Source: Pseudodesulfovibrio portus (lineage in GTDB: Bacteria; Desulfobacterota; Desulfovibrionia; Desulfovibrionales; Desulfovibrionaceae). From it: DNA of 64,000 nt. Where the stretch lies: positions 808,501 to 872,500 of the forward strand of contig NZ_AP026708.1 in NCBI RefSeq assembly GCF_026000375.1. The letters run 5' to 3'. The notes below the pieces were generated by a model, which was given only the letters and a program-made list of their open reading frames with translations, had not been told where the DNA came from and ran no database searches. Within the stretch, counting starts at the first letter, position 1, and each line of letters opens with the position of its first letter. This document shows positions 24,196 to 33,201 of this stretch, one piece after another. Both the position numbers and the translations under genes were made by a program.

Positions 24196-24380
24196 TATGC
24201 CTCCGGCCCCCCCGCGAGGAGCTTGCCTTCGGCGACCAGAGAACCTTTTGATTCGCCCCGTCCTGGGGCTCACCCCTACGGGGTCGCGCCTTGCCTGGCG
24301 CGCTCCAAATCCGCTGTCCTGCGGATTTGTGAAAAAGGTTCTCTGGACTCTCCAAAACTTATTAAAGCGCCTTCGGCGAC
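24196..24380. repeat. Nested hairpin element, possible intergenic repeat
   Basis: The outer arms CCAGAGAACCTTTT and AAAAGGTTCTCTGG are perfect 14-mers about 83 bases apart. They enclose smaller hairpins (GCCCC-GTCCT-GGGGC, ACCCC-TA-GGGGT, AATCCGC-TGTCCT-GCGGATT). GCCTTCGGCGAC occurs just before the left arm and again about 20 bases after the right arm. Such nested palindromes look like a dispersed intergenic element rather than a simple terminator. Copy number is unknown. Confidence 0.55.
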
Positions 24381-24491
24381 ATTGTACGTTTCCGTAAATT
24401 TTTTCTCGTAACTGCCCTAACCCCAAAAGGCAACAATCAAACAGCACTCCTCAAGCATCCGCACGTCGTAAGGCTTTCGAGAGTGGGTCAG

Positions 24492-24571
24492 CTGTGCATT
24501 TTCTTCGGCATCCTGCCTCCCGCAGCGTACCCCGGTACGTGAGGACGGGCAGGTGACGAAAAAATGTGCAG
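24492..24571. repeat. Long imperfect hairpin downstream of the ETF-QO gene
   Basis: The outer arms CTGTGCATTTTCTTCGG and its near-complement ending AAAAAATGTGCAG enclose CCTGCC/GGGCAGG and GTACC/GGTAC. The whole folds into one long stem of about 80 nt. It begins 26 bases after the ETF-QO stop (minus), so it could end or process that transcript. I recall similar hairpins in other desulfovibrios but cannot check. Confidence 0.55.
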
Positions 24572-24596
24572 ATGGCCCGCTATCGGAAGCCGTCGC

Positions 24597-26438
24597 CTAA
24601 TTTTCAGCCGAATGCAGCCCGCCTGAGCCGCCCCGGAACCGGACGTTGGTCCGCTCCTTGTCCTTGGGATCGGACTTGCTGCAATTCCACATGCATGCGC
24701 CGCAATGGACGCATTTTTCCCGGTCGAACAGCGGGGTGCCGCCGTCCGGGTTGGTGTAGATGGCCTGGCCTGAACACGCCTCGATGCACACCTGCTCTCG
24801 GCAGGCGGCGCAGAGGTCGGGATCGGCGAAAGTGACGTGGTCCGCATAGCCGGGGTTGGCCTGGACCTTGCCGCCCATGAGCAGCGCGTCCTGATGGGAC
24901 ACCAGCAGCCTGCCGTCCAGCGGAATCTCGGGCCAGCCCACGCGGTCCATGAGCGCATCGTGCAGGCTCTTGCCCTTTTTGGCGCACTCGGCGCGGATCT
25001 CCCGGATCTCGCCCTCGTGGATGTACCCCTTGTAATAGTCTTCGATGGTCGGGATGCGGTCCTGCACTTTGACCTGCTCGCCGGGCATGTTCAGCAGCCC
25101 GCCGGTCAGGCCGGTCATGCCCATGCCCAGGAAGCCGCGCACCACGGACTTGGTGAACCCCTCGCGGGACTTGGCCGCCACCTGCGCTTCCTGCTCGACC
25201 CAGGAGGCGCGGCGCTTGGCCACGTAGGTGGCTTCGAGGTTTTCCTTGGTGAATGCCTTGCCCGCCTTGAGCAGCTCCAACACGGACTCGCCCAGCTGGA
25301 CGCCCGTGGCCCAGGCCTCGTCCACGCCCGATCCGGTGAGCACGTTGGTGGAACCGGACCCTTCGCCGATGCGGGCGAATCCGTCGCCGCACAGGATGGG
25401 CTCGCCGCGCTTGCCGGATTCGTTCAGGGACTTGGCCCCCCAGGAGCGCATGGCGCCGCCCTCCAGCCGCTTCCACAGATAGGGATGAAGCATCCAGTGC
25501 TGCATGTAGCGGTAGGCGGTGCGCACCGGGTTGTCGAACCAGGACGGCACGAAGATGCCGAGGGAAGCGACGTTGCCGGGGTAGACGTACAGGAAACCGA
25601 AAATTTCAGGCTCGGGGTAGCCGATGGTGTGCAGCACGGTGCCGGGCTTCCAGTCGCACCCTTCGGGCAGGTCGACCACGCACTTCATGCCCACGGCCCA
25701 CTCGCGCTGGTGGTTGCCTTCGGGCATGCCGAGGGTCCGGTCCAGATGCCGGCCCACGGGGCCCACAGGGCCGTCGGCCACCACGGTCAGGGCGGCCTTC
25801 ATGTCCATGCCGGGCATGTAGCCCGCGCCGGGGGTGCCGTCCTTTTCCACGCCCTGGTCGGCCATGCGCACGCCCTTGACCGCCGTGCCGTCCATGAGCG
25901 GCTCGGCCACGGGAGAGGACGGCCAGATCTGGGCCAGGCCGGTGGTCATCAGGTTGGAGCCCACCCACTGGTTGAGCTGGCCGATGGAGAAAATCATGCC
26001 CGGATGCTTTTCCAGGAACGGCGGGATGTAGGGCAACTCGAAAGCGTCGTCCTCCATCCACCGGCCCAGCGCCTTGTCGGCCAGCCTGAACGCGGCGGGA
26101 CGGCGGCTCGCGCCCACCGGGTCCTTGAGGTACAGGACCTTTTCTTCCGTGACCTCGTGGGCCATGGGAATCTGGGACAGATCAAGGTCCGGAAAGCTGG
26201 CCCTGATGGCGCGGCCCTTGGTGACCACGCCGGAAACGCCGAAGCCGATGTCGTCGGCCCGCTCGTAACAGATGACCTGGGGAGCCATGCCGGGCATGGC
26301 CTTGGACTCCACCGCCGGGGTGCCGTCCTCGTTCATCAGGCCGCTCGTCAACGTGGTCAGGAATCCGCCGGCGGCAGGGCCGAAGCCGACACAGACAATG
26401 TCGGTTTCCATCTCTGCCCGAGGAGTCTCGTCACTCAT
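24597..26438 (-). CDS. ETF:quinone oxidoreductase-like flavoprotein with C-terminal ferredoxin domain
   Basis: A 613-residue protein. The N-terminus has a Rossmann FAD motif, VGFGPAAGG. The central region includes WAVGMKCVVDLP, GSTNVLTGSGVDEAW and similar stretches seen in FixC/ETF-QO flavoproteins. The C-terminus has a ferredoxin domain with two Cys groups, CAACREQVCIEAC and CVHCGACMWNC; the first group is slightly irregular, so one or two [4Fe-4S] clusters are possible. It should take electrons from EtfAB and reduce membrane quinone. It lies between the acyl-CoA dehydrogenase and etfB genes. Confidence 0.85.
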   Translation of the reverse strand: MSDETPRAEMETDIVCVGFGPAAGGFLTTLTSGLMNEDGTPAVESKAMPGMAPQVICYERADDIGFGVSGVVTKGRAIRASFPDLDLSQIPMAHEVTEEKVLYLKDPVGASRRPAAFRLADKALGRWMEDDAFELPYIPPFLEKHPGMIFSIGQLNQWVGSNLMTTGLAQIWPSSPVAEPLMDGTAVKGVRMADQGVEKDGTPGAGYMPGMDMKAALTVVADGPVGPVGRHLDRTLGMPEGNHQREWAVGMKCVVDLPEGCDWKPGTVLHTIGYPEPEIFGFLYVYPGNVASLGIFVPSWFDNPVRTAYRYMQHWMLHPYLWKRLEGGAMRSWGAKSLNESGKRGEPILCGDGFARIGEGSGSTNVLTGSGVDEAWATGVQLGESVLELLKAGKAFTKENLEATYVAKRRASWVEQEAQVAAKSREGFTKSVVRGFLGMGMTGLTGGLLNMPGEQVKVQDRIPTIEDYYKGYIHEGEIREIRAECAKKGKSLHDALMDRVGWPEIPLDGRLLVSHQDALLMGGKVQANPGYADHVTFADPDLCAACREQVCIEACSGQAIYTNPDGGTPLFDREKCVHCGACMWNCSKSDPKDKERTNVRFRGGSGGLHSAEN

Positions 26439-26506
26439 TGTTGCCTCCGGAAATATTGGGGAAAGAAAAACGGGAGGGGAGCCGGATGCGGCCCCCCTCC
26501 CGAGGA

Positions 26507-28615
26507 TTAACCGATGGGATAGTCGAGTGCTTCAGGGATCATGACACCGGCAAGGGCGTTGCCCGCGCGGTCACGGGCCATGCGGCAGCCTGCCATGCAC
26601 ATGTCGACCTTGGCCTTGAGCTCGCGGAACCGCTTGAGGTCCTCGCGGGTGCAGTTGGCCTGATCGCCCAGTTGGCCGTCGGGCTGATTGCACCGGCAGG
26701 TGTTGAAGCCGTAGACCAGTTCCGAACAGATGCGGGCGACCTCGCCTGCGGCGCGGGCGGCCTGGACGTGGGTCAGGTCCTTGTAGAAGGCGACCAGGTC
26801 GTCGAGACCGTCGGCCAGAGTCGGGGACATGGGACCTTTTTCGATCAGCTCCATGACGTCCGAGGCCAGGAAGTAGGGTCCGAGCAGCCAGCCCAGGGCG
26901 TCGGCCATGGGGAAGGTCACGCCCTGACGCTTGTTGTGGTAGAGCTTGCGGCCCTCGTCGTCCTTGGCGTTCTGGAGGTACTCGAGCGTGTACTGCCACA
27001 GCTCCATGGCCGAAGCGAGCACGAAACCGCCCAAGCCCGGCACGTCCTTGCCCGCGCGCTGCATCTGCTTGATCCAGGCGGACAGGATGTGTTGGAAAAC
27101 CTCATTGGGCATGGTCATGGTCAGGTGGCGGCGCTGCACGGCCTCGGGGCCTTCGTAAGTGGCCTCCAGCTGACAGTCCGACCACTTCTGCATGAGGAAG
27201 CCGGGGCAGTCCTCGGTGATGCCGTAACCGCCGACCAGGGACACGGCCTCGCGCATCTTGTTCGCGCCCTCGCCCGTGTTCCACAGCTTCACGCCGGGAT
27301 TCAGGACACCGGCCAGGGCCTCCATGTAGGCGTAGGAAACCAGGGTGTCGTTATTCAGTTCATCAAAGCGGGCCTGGTCGCGCTCGGCGGCCGGGGCGTA
27401 CTCAAGGTCGATCAGTTCGAAGACCTGGTCCTTGAGCTTCTTGAGCGCACCCATCTGCTTGCGGATGGAGGTCACGCCTTGGGCCTTGAAATGGGCCTCC
27501 TTGGCCTTCTCGATGGGGTCGAACCGGTCGGCCAGCCGGGCGGCGGCGTAGGCCAGGGAGGCTCCCGCCTCGCCCGATGCCCAGACGTCGGCCAGACGCT
27601 GGAGCGCGTCCTCGTTGGACTGGATGCCCTTGTCGAAACGGGGGGACCCCTCGGTGCAGGAATCGCCGCCGCGGAACCGGTTGCGATGGTACCGGATGAC
27701 CGGCTCCACTGCGGAAAGCAGCTTGGCCGAGGTCATGAGCCCCACCGGGATGCGGGTCCGGTGGAAGACCGACCCGATGATTTCGGAGTGGTTGTATTTG
27801 GGCACGATCACGCCGTCGACCAGGTCATAGCCGCCGATGATGCGGGACGCGGGAACCTTGAGGTTCAGCACGGGGTCGCGGGTGGAGGAAAGCTGGTGGA
27901 CCATCTTCATGGTGGGCGCGCCCCGGTCGAAGAGACCCTCGTCGGTATCTTCGAGGATGACCATGAAGGAGCCCTTGATGCGCTCGTCCGAGGATTCCAC
28001 GGCGGCGGTCACGAAGTTGGCGAAATCCATTCCCGTGATGAACCGGCCGCGCTTGTCGATCTGCAGCATGGGCTCCTCGCCGTCCTGCCACTCGGCCACG
28101 GAGGCCTTGCCGCAAAGCACGCCGGTGTCCACGCCCACGTAGGGCAGCGGCTCGGTCAACGCGAAGGCGCCGCGCCAGACCTGCCGGTCCTCGCCCGGCT
28201 GGGGCGGCACGCAGCGGGACATGTAGTAGTCACGCTGTTCGGTGGTGCCCTTCTCATGGATGGGAGCCAGGGCCAGGCAGGAGGCCAGGGCCGAGGTCGC
28301 GGCACCGGCGTCCACCCAGGCCAGCTCGAAGGCGACCAGGGAGAGGGCCAGGTTCTTGGGGCCCTCGATGAAACCGCCCTGATGGGGGTCCATGAAAAGC
28401 GCGGTCAGGCCGGACTGGTCGAAGGCGGCCAACAATTCATCTTTCTGGTCAGTCCATTCGTGGGTGTTGCGCGCGCCTTCGGCCACCAGCTTGGCGACGG
28501 TGGAACGGGCGATGGAACGGGCGGACTGCACGGACATCTGAAGGTCGAAACGCTCGGCGAAACGCCACATGATCTGGCGAACGTCGTCTCCCGGAAGAGT
28601 GCGCAATGTGTACAT
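26507..28615 (-). CDS. Acyl-CoA dehydrogenase family protein, long form (702 aa)
   Basis: A 702-residue flavoprotein, much longer than the usual 380-400 residues and nearer the long, AcdH/FadE-like classes. The AcdH core is seen in FALTEPLPYVGVDTG, VGGYGITEDCPGF and YEGPEAVQRRHLTM, the last being the usual FAD/substrate segment. A C-terminal extension of about 150 residues ends with a Cys-rich patch (CRCNQ, CMAGC). It should oxidise an acyl-CoA and pass electrons to EtfAB. The ATG has AGGAAAG upstream. It is the first gene of the minus-strand cluster and is divergent from the adenylate cyclase gene. Confidence 0.85.
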   Translation of the reverse strand: MYTLRTLPGDDVRQIMWRFAERFDLQMSVQSARSIARSTVAKLVAEGARNTHEWTDQKDELLAAFDQSGLTALFMDPHQGGFIEGPKNLALSLVAFELAWVDAGAATSALASCLALAPIHEKGTTEQRDYYMSRCVPPQPGEDRQVWRGAFALTEPLPYVGVDTGVLCGKASVAEWQDGEEPMLQIDKRGRFITGMDFANFVTAAVESSDERIKGSFMVILEDTDEGLFDRGAPTMKMVHQLSSTRDPVLNLKVPASRIIGGYDLVDGVIVPKYNHSEIIGSVFHRTRIPVGLMTSAKLLSAVEPVIRYHRNRFRGGDSCTEGSPRFDKGIQSNEDALQRLADVWASGEAGASLAYAAARLADRFDPIEKAKEAHFKAQGVTSIRKQMGALKKLKDQVFELIDLEYAPAAERDQARFDELNNDTLVSYAYMEALAGVLNPGVKLWNTGEGANKMREAVSLVGGYGITEDCPGFLMQKWSDCQLEATYEGPEAVQRRHLTMTMPNEVFQHILSAWIKQMQRAGKDVPGLGGFVLASAMELWQYTLEYLQNAKDDEGRKLYHNKRQGVTFPMADALGWLLGPYFLASDVMELIEKGPMSPTLADGLDDLVAFYKDLTHVQAARAAGEVARICSELVYGFNTCRCNQPDGQLGDQANCTREDLKRFRELKAKVDMCMAGCRMARDRAGNALAGVMIPEALDYPIG

Positions 28616-28677
28616 TTTTTTCTTTCCTGAGGTCTTGATTGGATGCTGGGTTTCTTACAGTTCGGTAATAGGTCGCG

Positions 28678-28706
28678 ACGATAGGCCATTGTCAATAACG
28701 AGTCAA
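28678..28706 (-). promoter_or_regulatory. Putative sigma-70 promoter of the acyl-CoA dehydrogenase cluster
   Basis: On minus, TTGACT and TATCGT are 17 bases apart. A second possible -35, TTGACA, lies 11 bases closer, pairing with TATTAC at 19 bases. The start site would be about 55 bases before the ATG. Confidence 0.5.
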
Positions 28707-28833
28707 AGTCTTTTTCGGATTTAAACGAGTGTTTGGGCGGGTTCCCGGCCTTTCCGGCAGTCCTTTATCCCTGCGGAAATCCGCCCTTTTCACCCTGGAG
28801 CGGGATAAAATGACACGGGGGTGCATGGTTTTT

Positions 28834-28862
28834 TTGACTTCCACCCCAAGACCCCGTAATAT
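28834..28862 (+). promoter_or_regulatory. Sigma-70 promoter of the adenylate cyclase gene
   Basis: TTGACT and TAATAT are separated by 17 bases. The predicted start is about 26 bases before the ATG. Both hexamers are strong. Confidence 0.75.
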
Positions 28863-28894
28863 CAAAAGATCAACAAAAAAGGCGGCGATTCCCG

Positions 28895-31800
28895 ATGAGC
28901 GACCCATCCACGAACATACGGACACTGGCCACGCGCATGCGCGACGTGGCCGCTGCGCCGAGCCTGACCGAGGGGCCGGGAATCGGCGGCCTGACCGTGG
29001 AGTTCATGGACTGGTGCGACGCCCATCCCCGGCCGACGCGGCAGGACGCCGCCCCCCACTCGGACGCGGTGCTCTCCCTGTACGCCGTGGCCAACGGGAC
29101 CAAGGACGTGCAGGCCGTGCAGAACTGCCTCCAGGCCATGGTCCGTTCCGGGCGTTTCGGACGCATCCTCGCCTCCCGGTTTATCAACGGCAAGGCCGTG
29201 CCCTTGCGCAACCTGTCGGCCAAGATCGTGCTCTGGCCCGCCCACGACCGGCTGGCCCTGGTTCATGAGATGCTGTCCGACTTCCCGGGCGACAACGACC
29301 GCGAAACCCTAAGCTGGCTCGAAAGCCTGCTCAAGCCGCTCATGGCCTCGGACCCCATGGAGCTGGTGCCCTTCGTGGAACGGCTGGGCGACATGGGCGA
29401 GACCCTGACCTTCCCGGTCAAGCAGGCCATTGTCGGCGGACTGTTCGGGCGCTGGCTGGCCAACCGCATTTCCAACCACCTGGAAGGGGAGGAACTCCGG
29501 CAGATCTGCCACGTCGTCAGGGGATTGGGCGACCCCCGTTACGTCGAGGTCATGGCCAAGGGCATGGAGCGCGGGCGCATCACCCCGGACGCCTGCTCCC
29601 TGCGCACCATCGCCGCCGTGGGCGAAGCGGGCAGCAAGACCGTCATGGGCGTGCTGATCAAGACTCTGTCCAACGCCGCCAACGGGCTGGCCGGGCCGTG
29701 CCTGGACGCCATCATCGCCCAGGACCACCCTGCGGCGGGAAAGATACTGGCCTCGGCCCGCACCCGGATGCCCGGGCTGAAACAGGCCGCCCTGTCCCGC
29801 GCGCCCCTGCTCGGCGACAAGGGCTACGTCCAATACATCAAGGCCCTGCCCGAAAAGCAGCAGTTGGAGGCCCACCTGGAGATGCTCGGAGTCCTGGAGG
29901 CCATAGCCCCGGACTACGTGCGCAACATCTCCCGCAAGGGACTCGGCAAGGACGTGTCCATCCAGGCCCTGGCCAGGGACGCGCACCCCAAGCAGCCCGA
30001 ACGCACGCCCCCGCCCGAACCGCCCAAGACCGGCTTCTTTTCCCGCTTCTTCAAGGGCCGCCCCAAAACACTGGAGGGGCTGCTTCCCAAATTCCGCAAT
30101 GTGCGCGACCAGGAACTGCCCTTTTCCGTGGTGGAAAAGGAGGAGCTGGACGGACGCGAACTGACCGGCCTGATCCTGTCTTCGTCGGTCTTCTCCAGCA
30201 CCACCATGCTGCGGACCCGGATTGCGAACACGGCCCTGGACGAGGCGAGCTTCACCGACTGCGCGGCGGCGGGAGCGACATTTTCGAACGTGGATTTCTC
30301 CAAGGCGAGCTTTCACGGCGTCACCTTCGGCAAGTGCGCCTTCAACGACTGCGTCCTGACCGGCGCGACCTTCGTGGACTGCGAATTCAACGAGTGCCGG
30401 TTCCGGGGCTGCTCCATCGGCGAGGCCACCTTCCAGCAGACGAAGCTGAACCTGTGCGGCCTGACCGCCACCTCCCTGGCCGGTGCGTCCTTCTACAGCT
30501 GCTCGGTGCGCACCACCCGCTTCGAGGCCGCCGACCTGACCTTCACGGAACTCCTGGGCTGCGACTTCCGGGGCGTGGAATTCCTCTCCTCGGTGCTCCA
30601 TGCCGTGTACGTCCGGGACTGCAACCTGATCTCCATCGAGATGCCCCGCACCACGGTCACCCGCTCGATCATCAAGAACTCCGACGCGGGCCACCCGCTC
30701 TTCCTGGCCAACCGGGTGCGGCAGATGACCGTGTTCGCCCGCGAGCTCGAAAAATCCGGCGCGCCGGCCACAAAGGAAAAGGACGCGTTCCTGGCCCAGA
30801 AGACCCTGACCGCATGGTCCCGCGAACTGACCTTCATGCGGCGGGAACGGCACATGCTGGACAACAACCGCACCCGGCTGGCCCGGGCCATGAACACCAT
30901 GAGCCGCAACCAGCAGGGTTTCATGCGGCTGTTGCCGCTGATGCTGGACTCGGACGTGTTCGAGAAGCGATTCGATTTCGGCCGCACGCCGTCCTGCCGG
31001 GTCTGGGGATACTACCCGAGCCAGACCACCCTGGAGCTGGCCAAATACTATTTCGGTGCCCTGCCGGAGCGGGACTCCTCGCCGGACGTCCGCATCCTGG
31101 CCGTGTACGCCATGGGCAGCATGGGCACCGTGGCCCAGTCCGCCGACTCGGACCTGGATTGCTGGGTCTGCTACGACGGCGACCTGACCATCGCCATGGA
31201 AAACGGCCTCAAGCGCAAGCTGGAGGCGTTGGGATTGTGGGCCGAGAGCGAGTTCGGCCTTGAGGCGCATTTCTACCCCATGCGCATGGACGACGTCCGC
31301 GACAACCGCTTCCTGGCCGGGGACGAGGAGAGCTCGGGATCGGCCCAGGCCCTGCTCCTGAAGGAGGAGTTCTACCGCACCGCCCTCAGGCTGGCGGGCA
31401 AGAACCTGGCCTGGTGGGTCACTTCGGCCGGCATTTCGCGCAAGAACTACGAGGCATGCATGCTCGCGGCCCGCCGCTATCCGCTGGCAGGCAAGCCCCG
31501 ACTGGAGGACTTCGGCCATCTCGCCCCGGTGCCGCCGGACGAATACTTCGGCGGTTCCCTGTGGCAGATCGTCAAGGCCGTGCGCGCGCCCTTCAAATCC
31601 GTGCTCAAGCTCGGCCTGCTCGAGACCTACGCCGCACCCGGTGCCAAGAGCCTGCCGCTGTGCGACCGCATCAAGCACAACCTGACCCGCAACCGCAAGG
31701 GCAAGCTGGACACCGACCCCTACACGGCCCTGTTCTCCACCCTGCACGTCTATTACCAGCAACGGAAACAGAACGAGGCGGCATCCCTGCTCAAGGAGTC

Positions 31801-32722
31801 CTTCCGGCTCAAGGCGAACCTCGCGGACATCCCGTTCTTCATGAACCTGCCCACACGGCCCGAGGATGAAAGCGTGATTTCGGTCCTGTTCGGCTCGGGC
31901 TACGTGGAGCCCGACCGCATAGCCGGGGTCAACAAAACCTGGCCCTTCGACAAATCGCTCAAGATGGGGGCAAGCGTCCGCCAGTACATGGTGGACACCT
32001 ACAAGCGCATCCAGTCGGGCATGGCCGGCAAGACCAAGGCGTTCATCAACCCCGAGGACCTGACCCGGCTCGGCCGCCGCATCGGCGCCAACTTCTCCAA
32101 GAAACCCCACAAGATCATGCGGGTGCCGCTCATGGACACCAGCGGAAACGGGTTCCCCCTGCTCCACTTCTCGGCGGACAAGGTCCCCGGCAAGCGGGCG
32201 GTCTGGACCGTTCGCGGCGGGACCCAGGACGAAGCCAAGCAGGCCGCCCCGACGATCCAGCCCCTGTTCCGCAGCTTCGACCCCGCTCACGTGCTCGCCT
32301 GGCTGCTGGCCAACCGCCTCTATCATCCCAGGGGACTCATCCAGGCGGACCGCTCCATAGCGCCCATTGCCGTTCACGATCTGCAAAAAGTCATGTCCGC
32401 ACTCTACGACTTCTTCCCCTTCGACGAGACCTTCGAGCGGGACATCAACGAGGGGCTGCAGCCCGAACGGATCACCCGGATCTTCCTGATCCTCAACCTG
32501 ACTGCGGCCCCGGAGACGCGGAAGGTGGAACAGGCCACGGCCATCTACGCCACCAACTGGGGCGAGATGTTCTGCAGGACATTCCTCCGCCCCGGCCAGT
32601 TGTTCGAGAACACGCCCTCCCAGTTCCTCGTGCAGAAGCTGGAACAGCCCATGGAAGGCATGCCCGAGATGGGACTGTTCATCCCCAAGGGCTCGCAATG
32701 CAAACGGATCAACCTGGCGTAG
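28895..32722 (+). CDS. cyaA: Class I adenylate cyclase with N-terminal repeat region and pentapeptide repeats
   Basis: A 1275-residue protein. Residues 1-340 are helical and repeat-like. About 440-580 is a run of pentapeptide repeats (AxFxxCxF pattern: GKCAFNDCVLTGATF, DCEFNECRFRGCS). From about 640 it is a class I adenylate cyclase: the nucleotidyltransferase motif GSMGTVAQSADSDLDCW near 740 supplies the metal-binding Asp pair, and ARRYPLAGKPRLEDFGH and similar stretches follow. It should make cAMP from ATP. Enterobacterial CyaA is about 850 residues with its catalytic domain at the N-terminus; here the catalytic domain follows a long regulatory part. The ATG has AAAGGCGG at long spacing. 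An ABM-domain gene follows after one base. Confidence 0.85.
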   Translation: MSDPSTNIRTLATRMRDVAAAPSLTEGPGIGGLTVEFMDWCDAHPRPTRQDAAPHSDAVLSLYAVANGTKDVQAVQNCLQAMVRSGRFGRILASRFINGKAVPLRNLSAKIVLWPAHDRLALVHEMLSDFPGDNDRETLSWLESLLKPLMASDPMELVPFVERLGDMGETLTFPVKQAIVGGLFGRWLANRISNHLEGEELRQICHVVRGLGDPRYVEVMAKGMERGRITPDACSLRTIAAVGEAGSKTVMGVLIKTLSNAANGLAGPCLDAIIAQDHPAAGKILASARTRMPGLKQAALSRAPLLGDKGYVQYIKALPEKQQLEAHLEMLGVLEAIAPDYVRNISRKGLGKDVSIQALARDAHPKQPERTPPPEPPKTGFFSRFFKGRPKTLEGLLPKFRNVRDQELPFSVVEKEELDGRELTGLILSSSVFSSTTMLRTRIANTALDEASFTDCAAAGATFSNVDFSKASFHGVTFGKCAFNDCVLTGATFVDCEFNECRFRGCSIGEATFQQTKLNLCGLTATSLAGASFYSCSVRTTRFEAADLTFTELLGCDFRGVEFLSSVLHAVYVRDCNLISIEMPRTTVTRSIIKNSDAGHPLFLANRVRQMTVFARELEKSGAPATKEKDAFLAQKTLTAWSRELTFMRRERHMLDNNRTRLARAMNTMSRNQQGFMRLLPLMLDSDVFEKRFDFGRTPSCRVWGYYPSQTTLELAKYYFGALPERDSSPDVRILAVYAMGSMGTVAQSADSDLDCWVCYDGDLTIAMENGLKRKLEALGLWAESEFGLEAHFYPMRMDDVRDNRFLAGDEESSGSAQALLLKEEFYRTALRLAGKNLAWWVTSAGISRKNYEACMLAARRYPLAGKPRLEDFGHLAPVPPDEYFGGSLWQIVKAVRAPFKSVLKLGLLETYAAPGAKSLPLCDRIKHNLTRNRKGKLDTDPYTALFSTLHVYYQQRKQNEAASLLKESFRLKANLADIPFFMNLPTRPEDESVISVLFGSGYVEPDRIAGVNKTWPFDKSLKMGASVRQYMVDTYKRIQSGMAGKTKAFINPEDLTRLGRRIGANFSKKPHKIMRVPLMDTSGNGFPLLHFSADKVPGKRAVWTVRGGTQDEAKQAAPTIQPLFRSFDPAHVLAWLLANRLYHPRGLIQADRSIAPIAVHDLQKVMSALYDFFPFDETFERDINEGLQPERITRIFLILNLTAAPETRKVEQATAIYATNWGEMFCRTFLRPGQLFENTPSQFLVQKLEQPMEGMPEMGLFIPKGSQCKRINLA

Positions 32723-32723
32723 C

Positions 32724-33041
32724 ATGCCCACGCCCAAGCCCCCATACTATGCGGTGATCTTCACCTCGGTCCGCACGGAAGCTGACGACGGCTTCGGCGA
32801 AACGGCCGGACGCATGCTCGAACTGGCCCGGTCCATGCCCGGCTTCCTGGGCGTCGACTCGGCCCGGGAGGATGTCGGCATCACCGTCTCATACTGGGAG
32901 AGCCCGGAGGCCATCCGGGCCTGGCGGGACCACCCGGAACACACCGAAGCGCGACGGCTGGGCCGGGAAAAATGGTACGCATCCTTCACCACGCGCGTCT
33001 GCCGGGTCGAACGGGAAAACCGATTCTCCCGCAAAGCCTGA
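32724..33041 (+). CDS. ABM-domain (antibiotic biosynthesis monooxygenase-like) protein
   Basis: A 105-residue dimeric alpha+beta-barrel-type protein. It begins with a strand, YYAVIFTSVRTEA, followed by MLELARSMPGFLGVDSARED and VSYWESPEAIRAWRDHPEH, the usual ABM pattern (strand, helix, strand, helix with WxxHPEH). Such proteins include small monooxygenases and heme-degrading or unknown dimers; no function is assigned. The start is one base after the cyaA stop, with no separate ribosome-binding site, so translation is coupled to cyaA. Confidence 0.85.
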   Translation: MPTPKPPYYAVIFTSVRTEADDGFGETAGRMLELARSMPGFLGVDSAREDVGITVSYWESPEAIRAWRDHPEHTEARRLGREKWYASFTTRVCRVERENRFSRKA

Positions 33042-33201
33042 CCCCCCTCCGCACCTTCTCGATTTAAATCCCGGCTTTCTGTCGACATTCCCTTCCTAAT
33101 GGTCTATGCACTTTCGGCTGTTTGCGGGTATAAAATTCGCATTTACGCAGAAAATCATTTCCAATTTTCTGTTTTCAGGACTCTCATCCAAAGGAACGTC
33201 A

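Larger units (their letters stand above)
24174..24596. other. 423-bp structured gap inside the acyl-CoA dehydrogenase/ETF cluster
   Basis: No protein-coding gene is supported here. The gap carries two separate large inverted-repeat elements (listed individually) and, between them, AT-rich sequence that may include the etfB promoter. Confidence 0.6.

Noticed and set aside
29309-32737. An open frame of over 1,100 codons antisense to the adenylate cyclase gene
   Set aside because: It has no start site, family motif or codon pattern of its own. Long antisense frames are expected opposite GC-rich genes. The same holds for long frames opposite the hybrid kinase, ETF-QO, dehydrogenase and NhaC-like genes.
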